Shown here piece by piece: positions 7,698 through 17,112 of a stretch of DNA of 42,249 bases (the first letter of the stretch is position 1; the number at the start of each line of letters is the position of its first letter). The notes beneath the pieces were generated by a model, which saw nothing but the letters and a program-made list of their open reading frames with translations, had not been told where the DNA came from and made no database searches. The DNA is from Prevotellaceae bacterium. Lineage in GTDB: Bacteria; Bacteroidota; Bacteroidia; Bacteroidales; UBA932. The stretch is taken from assembly GCA_031258415.1 (NCBI GenBank), contig JAIRMW010000064.1:1-42249 (forward strand), read 5' to 3'. Position numbers and translations under genes: made by a program.

Positions 7698-8270
7698 ATG
7701 GATAAGCAGCAAGCTACACAATTTGTACAACAGGCCTTTCAGCTGGCCGGCACCGACCGCGTCCGAGCCCTGTTCGGCAAATACAACATGCGCGGCGTTA
7801 CGCCAAGCGTTACCGCATTCGTCGCCGGCGGAAACCTCTATGGACAAGCCTTCCTTACCGATTTCGGAAACATGGTGGCCGACGCCGAGCGCGCGAAAGC
7901 CAAAGCCGACGGCGACACCGGCGACTACGGTATGATTGGCCCGCCGTATGAGCCGGTCGTTCCGGACGACACCGGCGGCGGAACGAATGACGGATGGACT
8001 GTCGTGAAAAAAATTATGGAGTTGGCTGATACAGCAGTTCATACTACTGTATATGCGTGGCAGGCATTCACCGGCGCCCCGACGCCTTCCACCACCTCCA
8101 CTACCGCCACGCAGCCGAACTACTATATCCTGCCCGGCAACAGCGCCGCCACGACCGCCGCCGCCGCCGCCGGCAACAGCAACACGACGCTCATTATCGT
8201 CATTGTGTCCGTCGTATTAGTCGTACTGATTGCCCTGATAGCCGTAACGATGCTCGGCAAAAAGAAATAA
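7698..8270 (+). CDS. Putative virion membrane protein
   Basis: C-terminal TM LIIVIVSVVLVVLIALIAVTML then KKK. Confidence 0.6.
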   Translation: MDKQQATQFVQQAFQLAGTDRVRALFGKYNMRGVTPSVTAFVAGGNLYGQAFLTDFGNMVADAERAKAKADGDTGDYGMIGPPYEPVVPDDTGGGTNDGWTVVKKIMELADTAVHTTVYAWQAFTGAPTPSTTSTTATQPNYYILPGNSAATTAAAAAGNSNTTLIIVIVSVVLVVLIALIAVTMLGKKK

Positions 8271-8274
8271 AACC

Positions 8275-8844
8275 ATGAAAGTGTTGCGCAAACATATACC
8301 CGGAGAACGGTCGCCGGCGGTAGCCGACTTCTACGAGCAGACAATCACGCTCAACGAGCCGGCGTATTCGCAATTCGACGACTTTACGCAACGCTTCATA
8401 CTCCAACACGAACGGGGACATCTGGCGCTCGATACGCTCGACGAAATGGCCGCCGACCGCTACGCCTTCGACGCCCTCGCCGGCAGCGAACCCTACAGCC
8501 TGCGAAAAAGCGTCGAAGCCCTCGAAAACTCGTTGCCCTATACCAACCCGGAGCACTACGCCCGCCTCCGGCAGCAGCTGCGGCGAGCCCTCGAATGGGA
8601 CGCCAACCACGGCAACCCCGACGCCGCCAAAGCGCTGGCCGAACTCGACCGATACGCCTACTACACCGACTACCAGGGCAGCAACTGGGAGTCCTACCAG
8701 AAACAACAAATAGTCAAGACACGGGCTGACTCCGACAAAATACTGGCCGGCTCCTATACCCTCAACACCTCGTCGATCGTCCTGATGGGCGTCTTTTTCG
8801 TCGTCGTCATTCTCGTCGGGTTTTCATTTCGTAAAAAAGGATAG
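8275..8844 (+). CDS. Membrane-anchored HExxH zincin-like metallopeptidase
   Basis: FILQHERGHLALDTLDEMAADRYAF (HExxH plus downstream ExxxD) and C-terminal TM. Confidence 0.6.
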   Translation: MKVLRKHIPGERSPAVADFYEQTITLNEPAYSQFDDFTQRFILQHERGHLALDTLDEMAADRYAFDALAGSEPYSLRKSVEALENSLPYTNPEHYARLRQQLRRALEWDANHGNPDAAKALAELDRYAYYTDYQGSNWESYQKQQIVKTRADSDKILAGSYTLNTSSIVLMGVFFVVVILVGFSFRKKG

Positions 8845-8847
8845 ACA

Positions 8848-9159
8848 ATGATCTGGAGTGCAGTTATAAACGGAATAGCCCAATTAGGCTCCTCGATCGT
8901 CGGAATGTTTACGGCAAAAAAAGTCGCCGAAACGCAGAAGCAAATTGCCGAAATCAACGCCGCCGCGCAGCTGCGGATGACCGAAATCAACGCCGACGTC
9001 CGGCAATACGAGACCGACGCCGCACAGATCGACACACAGTACAACGGCCAGTTTGCCCTGGAACTGTCGGAGTATAAAAATGCCGGATTCCAGACCGGCA
9101 TCCTCACGCTCGCCATTGCCGTAACCTGCATCCTATACATTTTAAAAAAACGACCGTAA
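8848..9159 (+). CDS. Putative virion membrane protein
   Basis: Coiled coil plus C-terminal TM and KKRP tail. Confidence 0.6.
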   Translation: MIWSAVINGIAQLGSSIVGMFTAKKVAETQKQIAEINAAAQLRMTEINADVRQYETDAAQIDTQYNGQFALELSEYKNAGFQTGILTLAIAVTCILYILKKRP

Positions 9160-9162
9160 ACG

Positions 9163-9465
9163 ATGACCGCGCAGACCTTAAATAAAGAAGTAACGGCCAT
9201 AGCCAGAAGCTACTACAGAAAATACAGGCGCTACGGCGACCTGATACCGGAATACGACGCCCGACAACTGTACAACCTGACGACCCTCGACATGGAACTG
9301 AGCGGCGCCGAATACGAACCGGAAGCCCTCGCCACCGTCATCGAAGGAAATATCATCTCGGGCGCCTACAAGATCGATACCGAAGATAACGTATTGCTAT
9401 ACCTCTTCTTTGCCGCTATCGTCATCTGGGTCTATTACTATTATAAAGCCAAATTGAAAAAGTAA
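9163..9465 (+). CDS. Putative virion membrane protein
   Basis: C-terminal TM LLYLFFAAIVIWVYYYYKAKLKK. Confidence 0.6.
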   Translation: MTAQTLNKEVTAIARSYYRKYRRYGDLIPEYDARQLYNLTTLDMELSGAEYEPEALATVIEGNIISGAYKIDTEDNVLLYLFFAAIVIWVYYYYKAKLKK

Positions 9466-9502
9466 CAGAAATGTTTGCTCAAGCATATAAATTAAATAAA
9501 TA

Positions 9503-10000
9503 ATGGGACCACTTACAAAAGAACTTAAATCCGTCTGGGCCGAATATACGGAATTGCTGGACAAAATTAGCGATATAAAGATTTATCTATACGATATGGA
9601 CGTGCCTGACGCCTCCGCAGAAACCCGAGCGTTTTTAGATCATTTTTACGCGGAATACAACCCAATAAAAGAATGGTACGATGGCGCTTATTCTACTATT
9701 TCTGAATGGCATTTAAATAAATACAATGATGACGTAAAGGAAGAATGGTTAGTGAACTCCACCACCAATCGCGACGCAAAGCATTTTTTAACCCGATTAA
9801 AAAAACTGTACGGCGAAACGAATGCGTTTCTGTCGAACGGTAGTACGGCTTCCTCATCTGCGGTTCCCGGCGTCGCCGGCGTTCCCGCCGCGACGGGCTC
9901 CAATACCTCGCTGTACGTCGGCCTGCTGTTACTGGCCGTCGCCGGCGTCGGCGTCTGGTGGTTTATGCGCCGCAAAAAAGGAAGGAGAATCAAACAATGA
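9503..10000 (+). CDS. Putative virion membrane protein
   Basis: C-terminal TM LYVGLLLLAVAGVGVWWFMRRKKGRR. Confidence 0.6.
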   Translation: MGPLTKELKSVWAEYTELLDKISDIKIYLYDMDVPDASAETRAFLDHFYAEYNPIKEWYDGAYSTISEWHLNKYNDDVKEEWLVNSTTNRDAKHFLTRLKKLYGETNAFLSNGSTASSSAVPGVAGVPAATGSNTSLYVGLLLLAVAGVGVWWFMRRKKGRRIKQ

Positions 10001-10533
10001 GCGCTTTATCGAACGCACAAGCCGCATTAAACCGCTTTGGCGACGCCTTATCAAGATTCGACGTGCTGACCGGGCTCGACGCCATTCCGGCGACGGCCGA
10101 GGCGATTGAGCAGTACCACACCAAACGGATCGACTACTCCGCCCAAATCACCAATCATAAAAACAGGCTCGATCAACTGACCCGATTACTGACTACGCCC
10201 GTCGGCAATACGTCCCTAACGAAATCCGGCATAAACCTCGAGATTAAACAAATAACCCGCAAGCTCGACGCCCTCGCGTCGGCCGTCTCCGCCGACACGC
10301 GCGACGTGAATACGCTGCATAACGACGCGATAGCCGACCTGCGGGAGCTCGAGCGCACGGATTCGGGCGCCGCGCCCGCCGCCGGCGCGTCGGGATTGCC
10401 CGCCGCCGCAACCGCCGCCGCGACCGCCGGCGCGTCGCGCTGGCTCTGGATGGCAATCGTCGCCGCCGCGATCGTCGCCATCGTATATTTTATGCGCCGC
10501 AAAAAACGAGGAATAACGAATAATAAGCAATAG
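9997..10533 (+). CDS. Putative virion membrane protein
   Basis: Start at MSALSNAQ; coiled coil; C-terminal TM WLWMAIVAAAIVAIVYFMRRKKR. Confidence 0.6.
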   Translation: MSALSNAQAALNRFGDALSRFDVLTGLDAIPATAEAIEQYHTKRIDYSAQITNHKNRLDQLTRLLTTPVGNTSLTKSGINLEIKQITRKLDALASAVSADTRDVNTLHNDAIADLRELERTDSGAAPAAGASGLPAAATAAATAGASRWLWMAIVAAAIVAIVYFMRRKKRGITNNKQ

Positions 10534-10535
10534 CG

Positions 10536-11126
10536 ATGAATACTACTACTATATATCCCCGCGGGGTGGTCATCAACGAGCCTGCCAGTATGACGTTAGT
10601 GCGTCCGACGGGCGTCCGCGGACGTCATGTGTTCTGGCTGGCGCAGTCGGGCATTGTCTACCCCCGCCGGTCGGAGGCTATAGCCGACCGCGCCGGCACG
10701 CTTATTGCCTGCACGGCGGCGGCGCGCGAAGCGCTGCAGGCAGGCGAGCGGCTGCTCGTGCGTCCGGCAGCGATGCCTGCCGAAGTACGCATTCCCGGCA
10801 TTTTTGAAGAGCTTTACGGCGAGTCGTTCTACCGCGCCACGTTTATCGAAACGCCCTATATGGTTCCGGCGTCGGTCAAACCCACACAGCATTCGTCGCT
10901 GTGGATTTCAGCGACCGGACGCCTGTACCGGACGTACCGCCACGCCGCCACCGACGACCCGTCGCGGGCCATCGACCTGTCGGCGACGACGGGCGTAGCC
11001 GTCAAACCGTTTCCGTGGCTCTGGGTCGGGCTGGCCGTGGCGGTCGTCGGAATCGTCGTCTGCATCGCAAAAGGGAAAAAACGACCCGGCAAGACGCCGC
11101 CGGTATCGATAACCTATCATCCGTAA
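10536..11126 (+). CDS. Putative virion membrane protein
   Basis: C-terminal TM WLWVGLAVAVVGIVVCIAKGKKR. Confidence 0.6.
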   Translation: MNTTTIYPRGVVINEPASMTLVRPTGVRGRHVFWLAQSGIVYPRRSEAIADRAGTLIACTAAAREALQAGERLLVRPAAMPAEVRIPGIFEELYGESFYRATFIETPYMVPASVKPTQHSSLWISATGRLYRTYRHAATDDPSRAIDLSATTGVAVKPFPWLWVGLAVAVVGIVVCIAKGKKRPGKTPPVSITYHP

Positions 11127-11137
11127 AATCGACAATC

Positions 11138-11608
11138 ATGGACGATATACAGAACCTCAATATACGCCGCCTGCAGACGTTCGACCGCGCCGAAGCGCTT
11201 TACCGCGCCGCGCAGCTCGTACTCCCGCCAACCGACTACAAGTCGCTCGACATAGGCGACGTATATAAACGATTGAATTATAAACCAAATAATACAACTA
11301 TGAGTATAAAATACGAAACTGCCGCCGGTACGCCGGCGCAAATCAGAGCGGCCATCGAACACGCCCGCTTCGCGCGCAGGCGCCCCTGCCCGCGCAGCAT
11401 AGCCGCGGACGACTTCGACCCGCAGGGATACTACCGACAGGCCATCGACCCGCAGTGGAGCGATCAGCCGTCCGACGACGGCGCCGACCAGCTCCTCCCG
11501 TCTTTCTACCGGTTCGACGCGCTCGGCAGGCTGACATTCTGGATACGAGTGGCCCTGCTGACGCTATTGATTATAATTATAATTAAAACGCTGACCGTGA
11601 AGAAATAA
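11138..11608 (+). CDS. Putative virion membrane protein
   Basis: Start at MDDIQNLNIRRLQ; C-terminal TM LTFWIRVALLTLLIIIIIKTLTVKK. Confidence 0.55.
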   Translation: MDDIQNLNIRRLQTFDRAEALYRAAQLVLPPTDYKSLDIGDVYKRLNYKPNNTTMSIKYETAAGTPAQIRAAIEHARFARRRPCPRSIAADDFDPQGYYRQAIDPQWSDQPSDDGADQLLPSFYRFDALGRLTFWIRVALLTLLIIIIIKTLTVKK

Positions 11609-11676
11609 AAAGCGCGTCGCGCGGCGAGTATCGAACATCGAAAAGTCTAAAAGTCAAATTTTAAAATAGAGTAAAA

Positions 11677-11862
11677 ATGAAAAAACAACACAAAAAATGG
11701 ATTATCATCGGCGTAATTGTCGTGATAGCAATTGTCGGGTACAACTATTATAAGAAGCACCCCGAGAAATTCAAATTCGCCGGCCCGTCGGGCAGTTCGA
11801 GTACAACGGACGCGACCACACCGGCTGCGACCGAACCGGCCTCCGGCAGCTATTATGGATAA
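11677..11862 (+). CDS. 61-aa N-terminal TM protein
   Basis: MKKQHKKWIIIGVIVVIAIVGYNYYKK... Confidence 0.55.
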   Translation: MKKQHKKWIIIGVIVVIAIVGYNYYKKHPEKFKFAGPSGSSSTTDATTPAATEPASGSYYG

Positions 11863-11880
11863 TAACAGGCTCGTAACGGA

Positions 11881-12312
11881 TTGCAGGAAATGAACAACGC
11901 GCAAAAAATAACCCTTGGCATCGTCGCGGCGGGCGTGGTTGCCGTGGTCGTCTGGCTGGCGCTGCGGGCTAAGAAAGCCGACGCCGCTACGACGACGACG
12001 ACTACGCCCGGAACGGACGGCGCCACGACAACCGGGCCGGCGCCCGTCGACCCTGCGGTGGCGGCGATCGCTTTTCCCATTAAAGAAGGGTCGCGCGGCG
12101 ACGCCGTCAAAGAGCTGCAGCGGGCCGCCAACCGCTATCTCGCGGCGCACCCCGTCATCACGCAGGCGCACCCCGACATCGTGGCGCTGGCCGTCGACGG
12201 TATCTGGGGCGTGAAAACCGCGAAGGCGCTGTACTATTGCTTCAACGTCGGCGAAATGGGCGTACTCAATATCGCACAATACGACGCCGTAATGGGGCAG
12301 TCGTACAGTTAG
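11881..12312 (+). CDS. Membrane-anchored peptidoglycan-binding (PG_binding_1-like) protein
   Basis: N-terminal TM; EGSRGDAVKELQRAANRYL...AVDGIWGVKTAKALYYCF. Confidence 0.65.
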   Translation: MQEMNNAQKITLGIVAAGVVAVVVWLALRAKKADAATTTTTTPGTDGATTTGPAPVDPAVAAIAFPIKEGSRGDAVKELQRAANRYLAAHPVITQAHPDIVALAVDGIWGVKTAKALYYCFNVGEMGVLNIAQYDAVMGQSYS

Positions 12313-12365
12313 CAAACCGTAAACCGTACGCTGTTTTAACCGTTTAACGTCCAAATTTAACGAAC

Positions 12366-12494
12366 ATGGATATACCTGTAAATGTAAATATGAAGCATGA
12401 AGTCGCCCTTCCGATGAAGGAGCTGTACACGTTAGTGTCGGTCATTTTTGGCGGTTCATTGCTATTGATTATCATTAAGAAAATACTGAAATGA
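12366..12494 (+). CDS. 42-aa membrane protein (not in supplied ORF list)
   Basis: MDIPVNVNMKHEVALPMKELYTLVSVIFGGSLLLIIIKKILK*. Confidence 0.55.
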   Translation: MDIPVNVNMKHEVALPMKELYTLVSVIFGGSLLLIIIKKILK

Positions 12495-12997
12495 TGTTAG
12501 TATACGAGAACAATGTACCGTCGGACGTCCGGGCGTCCTTTACGGCCAAAGTACGGACGATAGCCGGGCAGCTTGGCGTCGAACCCGACTGGCTGATGGG
12601 CGTGATGTGGGTCGAAAGTCGCCTGCGCGCCGCCGCACGCAACGCGACGACCGGCGCCACAGGCCTGATCCAGTTTATGCCCGCCACCGCCGCCGCGCTC
12701 GGCACCACCACCGACGCCCTGCGGACGATGGACGCCGTCGCGCAGTTAGACTATGTGCTGAAGTACTTAAAACCCTACACGGGGCGCATGAAATCGTTCT
12801 ACGACACCTATTTTGCTGTGTTTTTTCCGGCCGCCATCGGTAAACCCGACGACTGGACGCTCTCGGCGGCGGGTCTGTCGGCAGCGAAGATCGCCGCGGC
12901 GAACAGCGGCTTCGACGTCAATCGCGACGGCGCGCTGACCGTGGGCGAAATCAAAGAACGGCTGCCGGTCATCGAAACCGCGCAAAAAAAAAAGTAA
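12491..12997 (+). CDS. Lytic transglycosylase (SLT-like) with C-terminal EF-hand-like loop
   Basis: MGVMWVESRLRAAARNATTGATGLIQFMPATA; DVNRDGALTVGEI. Confidence 0.8.
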   Translation: MMLVYENNVPSDVRASFTAKVRTIAGQLGVEPDWLMGVMWVESRLRAAARNATTGATGLIQFMPATAAALGTTTDALRTMDAVAQLDYVLKYLKPYTGRMKSFYDTYFAVFFPAAIGKPDDWTLSAAGLSAAKIAAANSGFDVNRDGALTVGEIKERLPVIETAQKKK

Positions 12998-13050
12998 CCG
13001 ACGACCTCGCCCAACGACTGTACGGGGCCTTCTTTTATGAATATGACGAT

Positions 13051-13137
13051 ATGGATCGATTTTTAAACTGGACAATAGTGGCCCTGCTGTTTGCGCTGAC
13101 CTGCACGTTAGGGTATAAATTAATTAAAAAGAGTTAG
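13051..13137 (+). CDS. 28-aa membrane peptide (not in supplied ORF list)
   Basis: MDRFLNWTIVALLFALTCTLGYKLIKKS*. Confidence 0.5.
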   Translation: MDRFLNWTIVALLFALTCTLGYKLIKKS

Positions 13138-13142
13138 GTATT

Positions 13143-13697
13143 ATGAACCCAATAGTAGCTATGAGTGGCGCCGATCTCGCCGGACGGGGCGTCGAGCTCG
13201 CCGGACAGGGCGCCAAGGCCGCCGGCAAGGCGGCCGGCTCGCTGTTCAACGAGCCGATTGTCGGACGTTTTACGCTCAAGAAACTGACCGTATGGATGGT
13301 GGCGGCATTCGTACTGTATCTCGTATGGTATTTTTTCTTCCGAAAATCCGCCGCCGAAAAAGCCGCCGACAAGGCCGCCGAAACCGTCAACGGAATCACC
13401 ATTAACAGCAGCAATATTTCGCTTTCTACCAACGATATAAATCTTATTTCGCAGCAGCTGTACAACGCGATGGAGCCGTGGGGCACCGACGAGGAGGCCA
13501 TCGTCTCCACCCTCGACCGCCTTTCGACGAAAGACGACCTGCTGGCCGTGATGAAGCGTTTCGGAACACCCCAATACGGCAGCTGGATAGAAGGATACCG
13601 TTTTTTAGACCTTACCGGATGGCTCAAAGCCGAACTCGGCGGTTCCGTCCTGACACATGTTCGGAATGTGTTCCTCAATTTCGGAATACCGTTTTAA
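13143..13697 (+). CDS. Single-pass membrane protein with annexin-like repeat
   Basis: TM WMVAAFVLYLVWYFFF; LYNAMEPWGTDEEAIVSTLDRL...DLTGWLKAELGG resembles an annexin repeat. Confidence 0.55.
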   Translation: MNPIVAMSGADLAGRGVELAGQGAKAAGKAAGSLFNEPIVGRFTLKKLTVWMVAAFVLYLVWYFFFRKSAAEKAADKAAETVNGITINSSNISLSTNDINLISQQLYNAMEPWGTDEEAIVSTLDRLSTKDDLLAVMKRFGTPQYGSWIEGYRFLDLTGWLKAELGGSVLTHVRNVFLNFGIPF

Positions 13698-13709
13698 TAC
13701 ACAAAGAAT

Positions 13710-13979
13710 ATGATTGACGAAAACACACGTGTACGCAATGAGAGCAGCCTGCTGGAATTTACCCGCGAGCCCGACGCCTTACTGATTGATAGCTCGGCGG
13801 TTTATTTGGGCTATAAATGGTCGGGCAACCACGCCTTTGACGACCCGATGTGGTCGATTAAGCGCATCCGGTGGGACGATACGACCGGCGAAGTGTCGGT
13901 CATGTGGGCCAACGGCAACAAACGCCAGTGCATCTTCCTGTTTTCGGAATGTACGACATACCCTTATGCGTTTGCCTGA
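13710..13979 (+). CDS. Hypothetical small protein upstream of the fibre gene
   Basis: 89-aa ORF; stop/start overlap TGATG with the next gene. Confidence 0.5.
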   Translation: MIDENTRVRNESSLLEFTREPDALLIDSSAVYLGYKWSGNHAFDDPMWSIKRIRWDDTTGEVSVMWANGNKRQCIFLFSECTTYPYAFA

Positions 13980-16900
13980 TGGATAAAGAATTTGTAATCG
14001 ACCTGCTCTCCGGCAAATCCATGCTGCTGCTGAAAAATGGCGGCGGCGAGGGCGACGTGAAAGACGTACAGGTAAACGGCTCGTCGGTCGTTACCGATGG
14101 CGTTGCCGAAATTGACTTAGTGCCCTATGTCGAATACAACGGCGCCGTGAAGAACCTCAACATGGACAGCTTTTCTATCGTCAATGTCGAAACACTGGCG
14201 GTGAACGAAATCAAAAAGAACTCGGCCCTGGCCGTCGCCTACAAAGACGCCCGGACGCCAGAGGACGATACGGACGCCGCCAATAAAAAATATGTCGACG
14301 ACAATACGGGCAATAAAGTAGATAAGGTAGAGGGGAAAGGCCTTTCGACCAACGACTATACCGACGCCGACAAAACGCGGGTGGCCGGGGCGGCGCTAAA
14401 ATTCAAAATCGACGCACACAATGTGTTCGACGTCTTAAACGTGGAAGCCTACGCCTATTCCGACGGCACGACAATCGAATTACGGCATCTCGGCCTGATT
14501 TTCGACTTCGACGACTGGTGCGAATACGCCTCGTACGACGAATCGATTAATACGGTATACCGGACGTTGATCCAGTGGGATTTCAACGCCTCCGACGGCC
14601 TTTATTACCTGAATCTCTACAAGGCGTATACGGCCATACCCATAGCGATAGCCAGCTGGGACGGCGCTAATTATACCTGGTTGGAAGCCGAAGGCGTCAT
14701 TGATCTGGGCTATAAACTCGGCTTTAAAATTGGCGGAAAAATGACCGCCAACTGGTACAGCAGCCTGACGGCGGAAGGATCGGACGACCTGTTCATTGAT
14801 CTGGAATACCTGTACGGCATTCTCAAAGCGACGAACAACTCTATAAACGACTCGATCGACGACCTCTATAAAGCGATCGAAACCGCCAACGGCAAGCTCG
14901 CCGGCATCGCCCCCGGCGCCGAAGTCAACGTGCAGGCCGACTGGTCGCAAACAGACGATACGCAAGACGACTATATTAAAAACAAGCCGTCCGATCTGGT
15001 AGCCGACGCCAACTATACGCATACCGACAACAACTATACGGAGACCGAACGCATCAAGCTCGCGGGCATCGCCGACGGCGCCGAAGTCAACGTACAGGCC
15101 GACTGGAGCCAGCAGACCACCACCGCCGACGACTATATCAAGAACAAGCCGACGATCCCGACGGCGACCTCAGACCTGACCAACGACTCCGACTTTGTGG
15201 CCGACGCCGCCTACACGCATACCGACAACAACTATACGTCGGCCGAACGCACCAAGCTCGCCGGCATCGCCGCCGGCGCCGAAGTCAACGTACAGGCCGA
15301 CTGGGGACAGGAGACCACCACCGCCGACGACTATATCAAGAACAAGCCGGCGATCCCGACGGCGACCTCGCAGCTGACCAACGACGCCGGCTTTGTGGCC
15401 GACGCCGCCTATACGCATACCGACAATAACTATACGTCGGCCGAACGCACCAAGCTCGCGGGCATCGCCGCCGGCGCTGAGGTGAACGTACAGGCCGACT
15501 GGGGACTGGAGACCGCCACCGCCGACGACTATATCAAGAACAAGCCGGCGATCCCGACGGCGACCTCAGACCTGACCAACGACTCCGACTTTGTGGCCGA
15601 CGCCAACTATACGCATACCGACAACAACTATACGTCGGCCGAACGCACCAAGCTCGCCGGCATCGCCGCCGGCGCTGAGGTCAACGTACAGGCCGACTGG
15701 AGCCAGCAGACCACCGCGGCCGACGACTATATCAAGAACAAGCCGGCGATCCCGACCGCGACCTCAGACCTGACTAACGACTCCGACTTTGTGGCCGACG
15801 CCGCCTATACGCATACCGACAACAACTATACGACCGCCGAAAAAAACAAGCTCGCCGGATTGGAACCGTCGACCTATAAAGGCACATTCGGAACGTCGGC
15901 CGAACTGCTCGCCGCGTATCCGAACCCCGTTATCGGATGGTCGGCCGACGTGAATATCGGAGACAGCCAAAACCCCGAATGGCACAAATATATCTGCGAA
16001 ACCAACGGCGTCTGGACGGATGGCGGCACGATGGGCGGCGAAACGCCGGAGTCGATTAAAGTGAAATACGAAAGTAACGACGATACCAATGCGTATACCG
16101 ATAACGAAAAAAACAAGCTCGCCGGCATCGCCGCCGGCGCCGAAGTCAACGTACAGTCCGACTGGAGCCAGGAGACCACCACCGCCGACGACTATATCAA
16201 GAACAAGCCGACGATCCCGACGGCAACCTCGCAGCTGACCAACGACGCCGGCTTCGTGGCCGACGACAAATATACGCATACCGACAACAACTATACGTCG
16301 GCCGAACGCACCAAGCTCGCGGGCATCGCCGCCGGCGCCGAAGTCAACGTACAGGCCGACTGGAGCCAGCAGACCGCCGCGGCCGACGACTACATCAAGA
16401 ACAAGCCGACGATCCCGACCGCGACCTCGCAGCTGACCAACGACGCCGGCTTTGTGGCCGACGCCTCCTATACGCATACCGACAATAACTATACGTCGGC
16501 CGAAAAAACCAAGCTCGCCGGCATCGCCGCCGGCGCCGAAGTGAACGTACAGGCCGACTGGAGCCAGCAGACCACCGCGGCCGACGACTATATCAAGAAC
16601 AAGCCGACGATCCCGACGGCAACCTCGCAGCTGACCAACGACTCACACTTCGTGTCCGACACCTCCTACAATCATACCGACAACAACTATACGACCGCCG
16701 AGAAGAACAAGCTCGCGGGCATCGCCGCCGGCGCTGAGGTGAACGTACAGTCCGACTGGAACCAGCAGACTACCACCGCCGACGACTACATCAAGAACAA
16801 GCCGGGAGCCGTCAGTAAATCGTCCGACGGACTGATGACGGCGGCACTGTATACAAAATTGGGAGGTATACAGGAGTATGCGGAAGTAAATCCCGTACTG

Positions 16901-17110
16901 ATTACCTCGATTGTATTCAACAGCGCCACGGTTTCGCTGGCGACTCAGGTTACCATTTATACGAGCAAAGCGGCAAACGTATCCGTAAAAACCGCCGACG
17001 GAAAAGTAATTAGCGGCACAATGTCCGGGAAAAACCCCTATACATTTACGCCGGCCGATGTATCGATTTTTGCCGGCGATTTTATCATCGAAATAGATCA
17101 AAAAGTATAA
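13979..17110 (+). CDS. Fibre/spike-like protein with tandem 66-aa repeats
   Basis: Nine AG(I)xxGAEVNVQxDWxQ...DDYIKNKP units; start moved to ATG 13979. Confidence 0.8.
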   Translation: MDKEFVIDLLSGKSMLLLKNGGGEGDVKDVQVNGSSVVTDGVAEIDLVPYVEYNGAVKNLNMDSFSIVNVETLAVNEIKKNSALAVAYKDARTPEDDTDAANKKYVDDNTGNKVDKVEGKGLSTNDYTDADKTRVAGAALKFKIDAHNVFDVLNVEAYAYSDGTTIELRHLGLIFDFDDWCEYASYDESINTVYRTLIQWDFNASDGLYYLNLYKAYTAIPIAIASWDGANYTWLEAEGVIDLGYKLGFKIGGKMTANWYSSLTAEGSDDLFIDLEYLYGILKATNNSINDSIDDLYKAIETANGKLAGIAPGAEVNVQADWSQTDDTQDDYIKNKPSDLVADANYTHTDNNYTETERIKLAGIADGAEVNVQADWSQQTTTADDYIKNKPTIPTATSDLTNDSDFVADAAYTHTDNNYTSAERTKLAGIAAGAEVNVQADWGQETTTADDYIKNKPAIPTATSQLTNDAGFVADAAYTHTDNNYTSAERTKLAGIAAGAEVNVQADWGLETATADDYIKNKPAIPTATSDLTNDSDFVADANYTHTDNNYTSAERTKLAGIAAGAEVNVQADWSQQTTAADDYIKNKPAIPTATSDLTNDSDFVADAAYTHTDNNYTTAEKNKLAGLEPSTYKGTFGTSAELLAAYPNPVIGWSADVNIGDSQNPEWHKYICETNGVWTDGGTMGGETPESIKVKYESNDDTNAYTDNEKNKLAGIAAGAEVNVQSDWSQETTTADDYIKNKPTIPTATSQLTNDAGFVADDKYTHTDNNYTSAERTKLAGIAAGAEVNVQADWSQQTAAADDYIKNKPTIPTATSQLTNDAGFVADASYTHTDNNYTSAEKTKLAGIAAGAEVNVQADWSQQTTAADDYIKNKPTIPTATSQLTNDSHFVSDTSYNHTDNNYTTAEKNKLAGIAAGAEVNVQSDWNQQTTTADDYIKNKPGAVSKSSDGLMTAALYTKLGGIQEYAEVNPVLITSIVFNSATVSLATQVTIYTSKAANVSVKTADGKVISGTMSGKNPYTFTPADVSIFAGDFIIEIDQKV

Positions 17111-17112
17111 CG

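Noticed and set aside
13871-13978. N-terminal extension of the 1079-aa fibre ORF
   Set aside because: Overlaps the upstream 13710-13979 gene in another frame; the TGATG-coupled start at 13979 is more plausible.
15170-16477. Antisense ORFs across the fibre repeats (e.g. 15764-16477)
   Set aside because: Repeats with no stops in the opposite frame; the + strand has clear domain structure.
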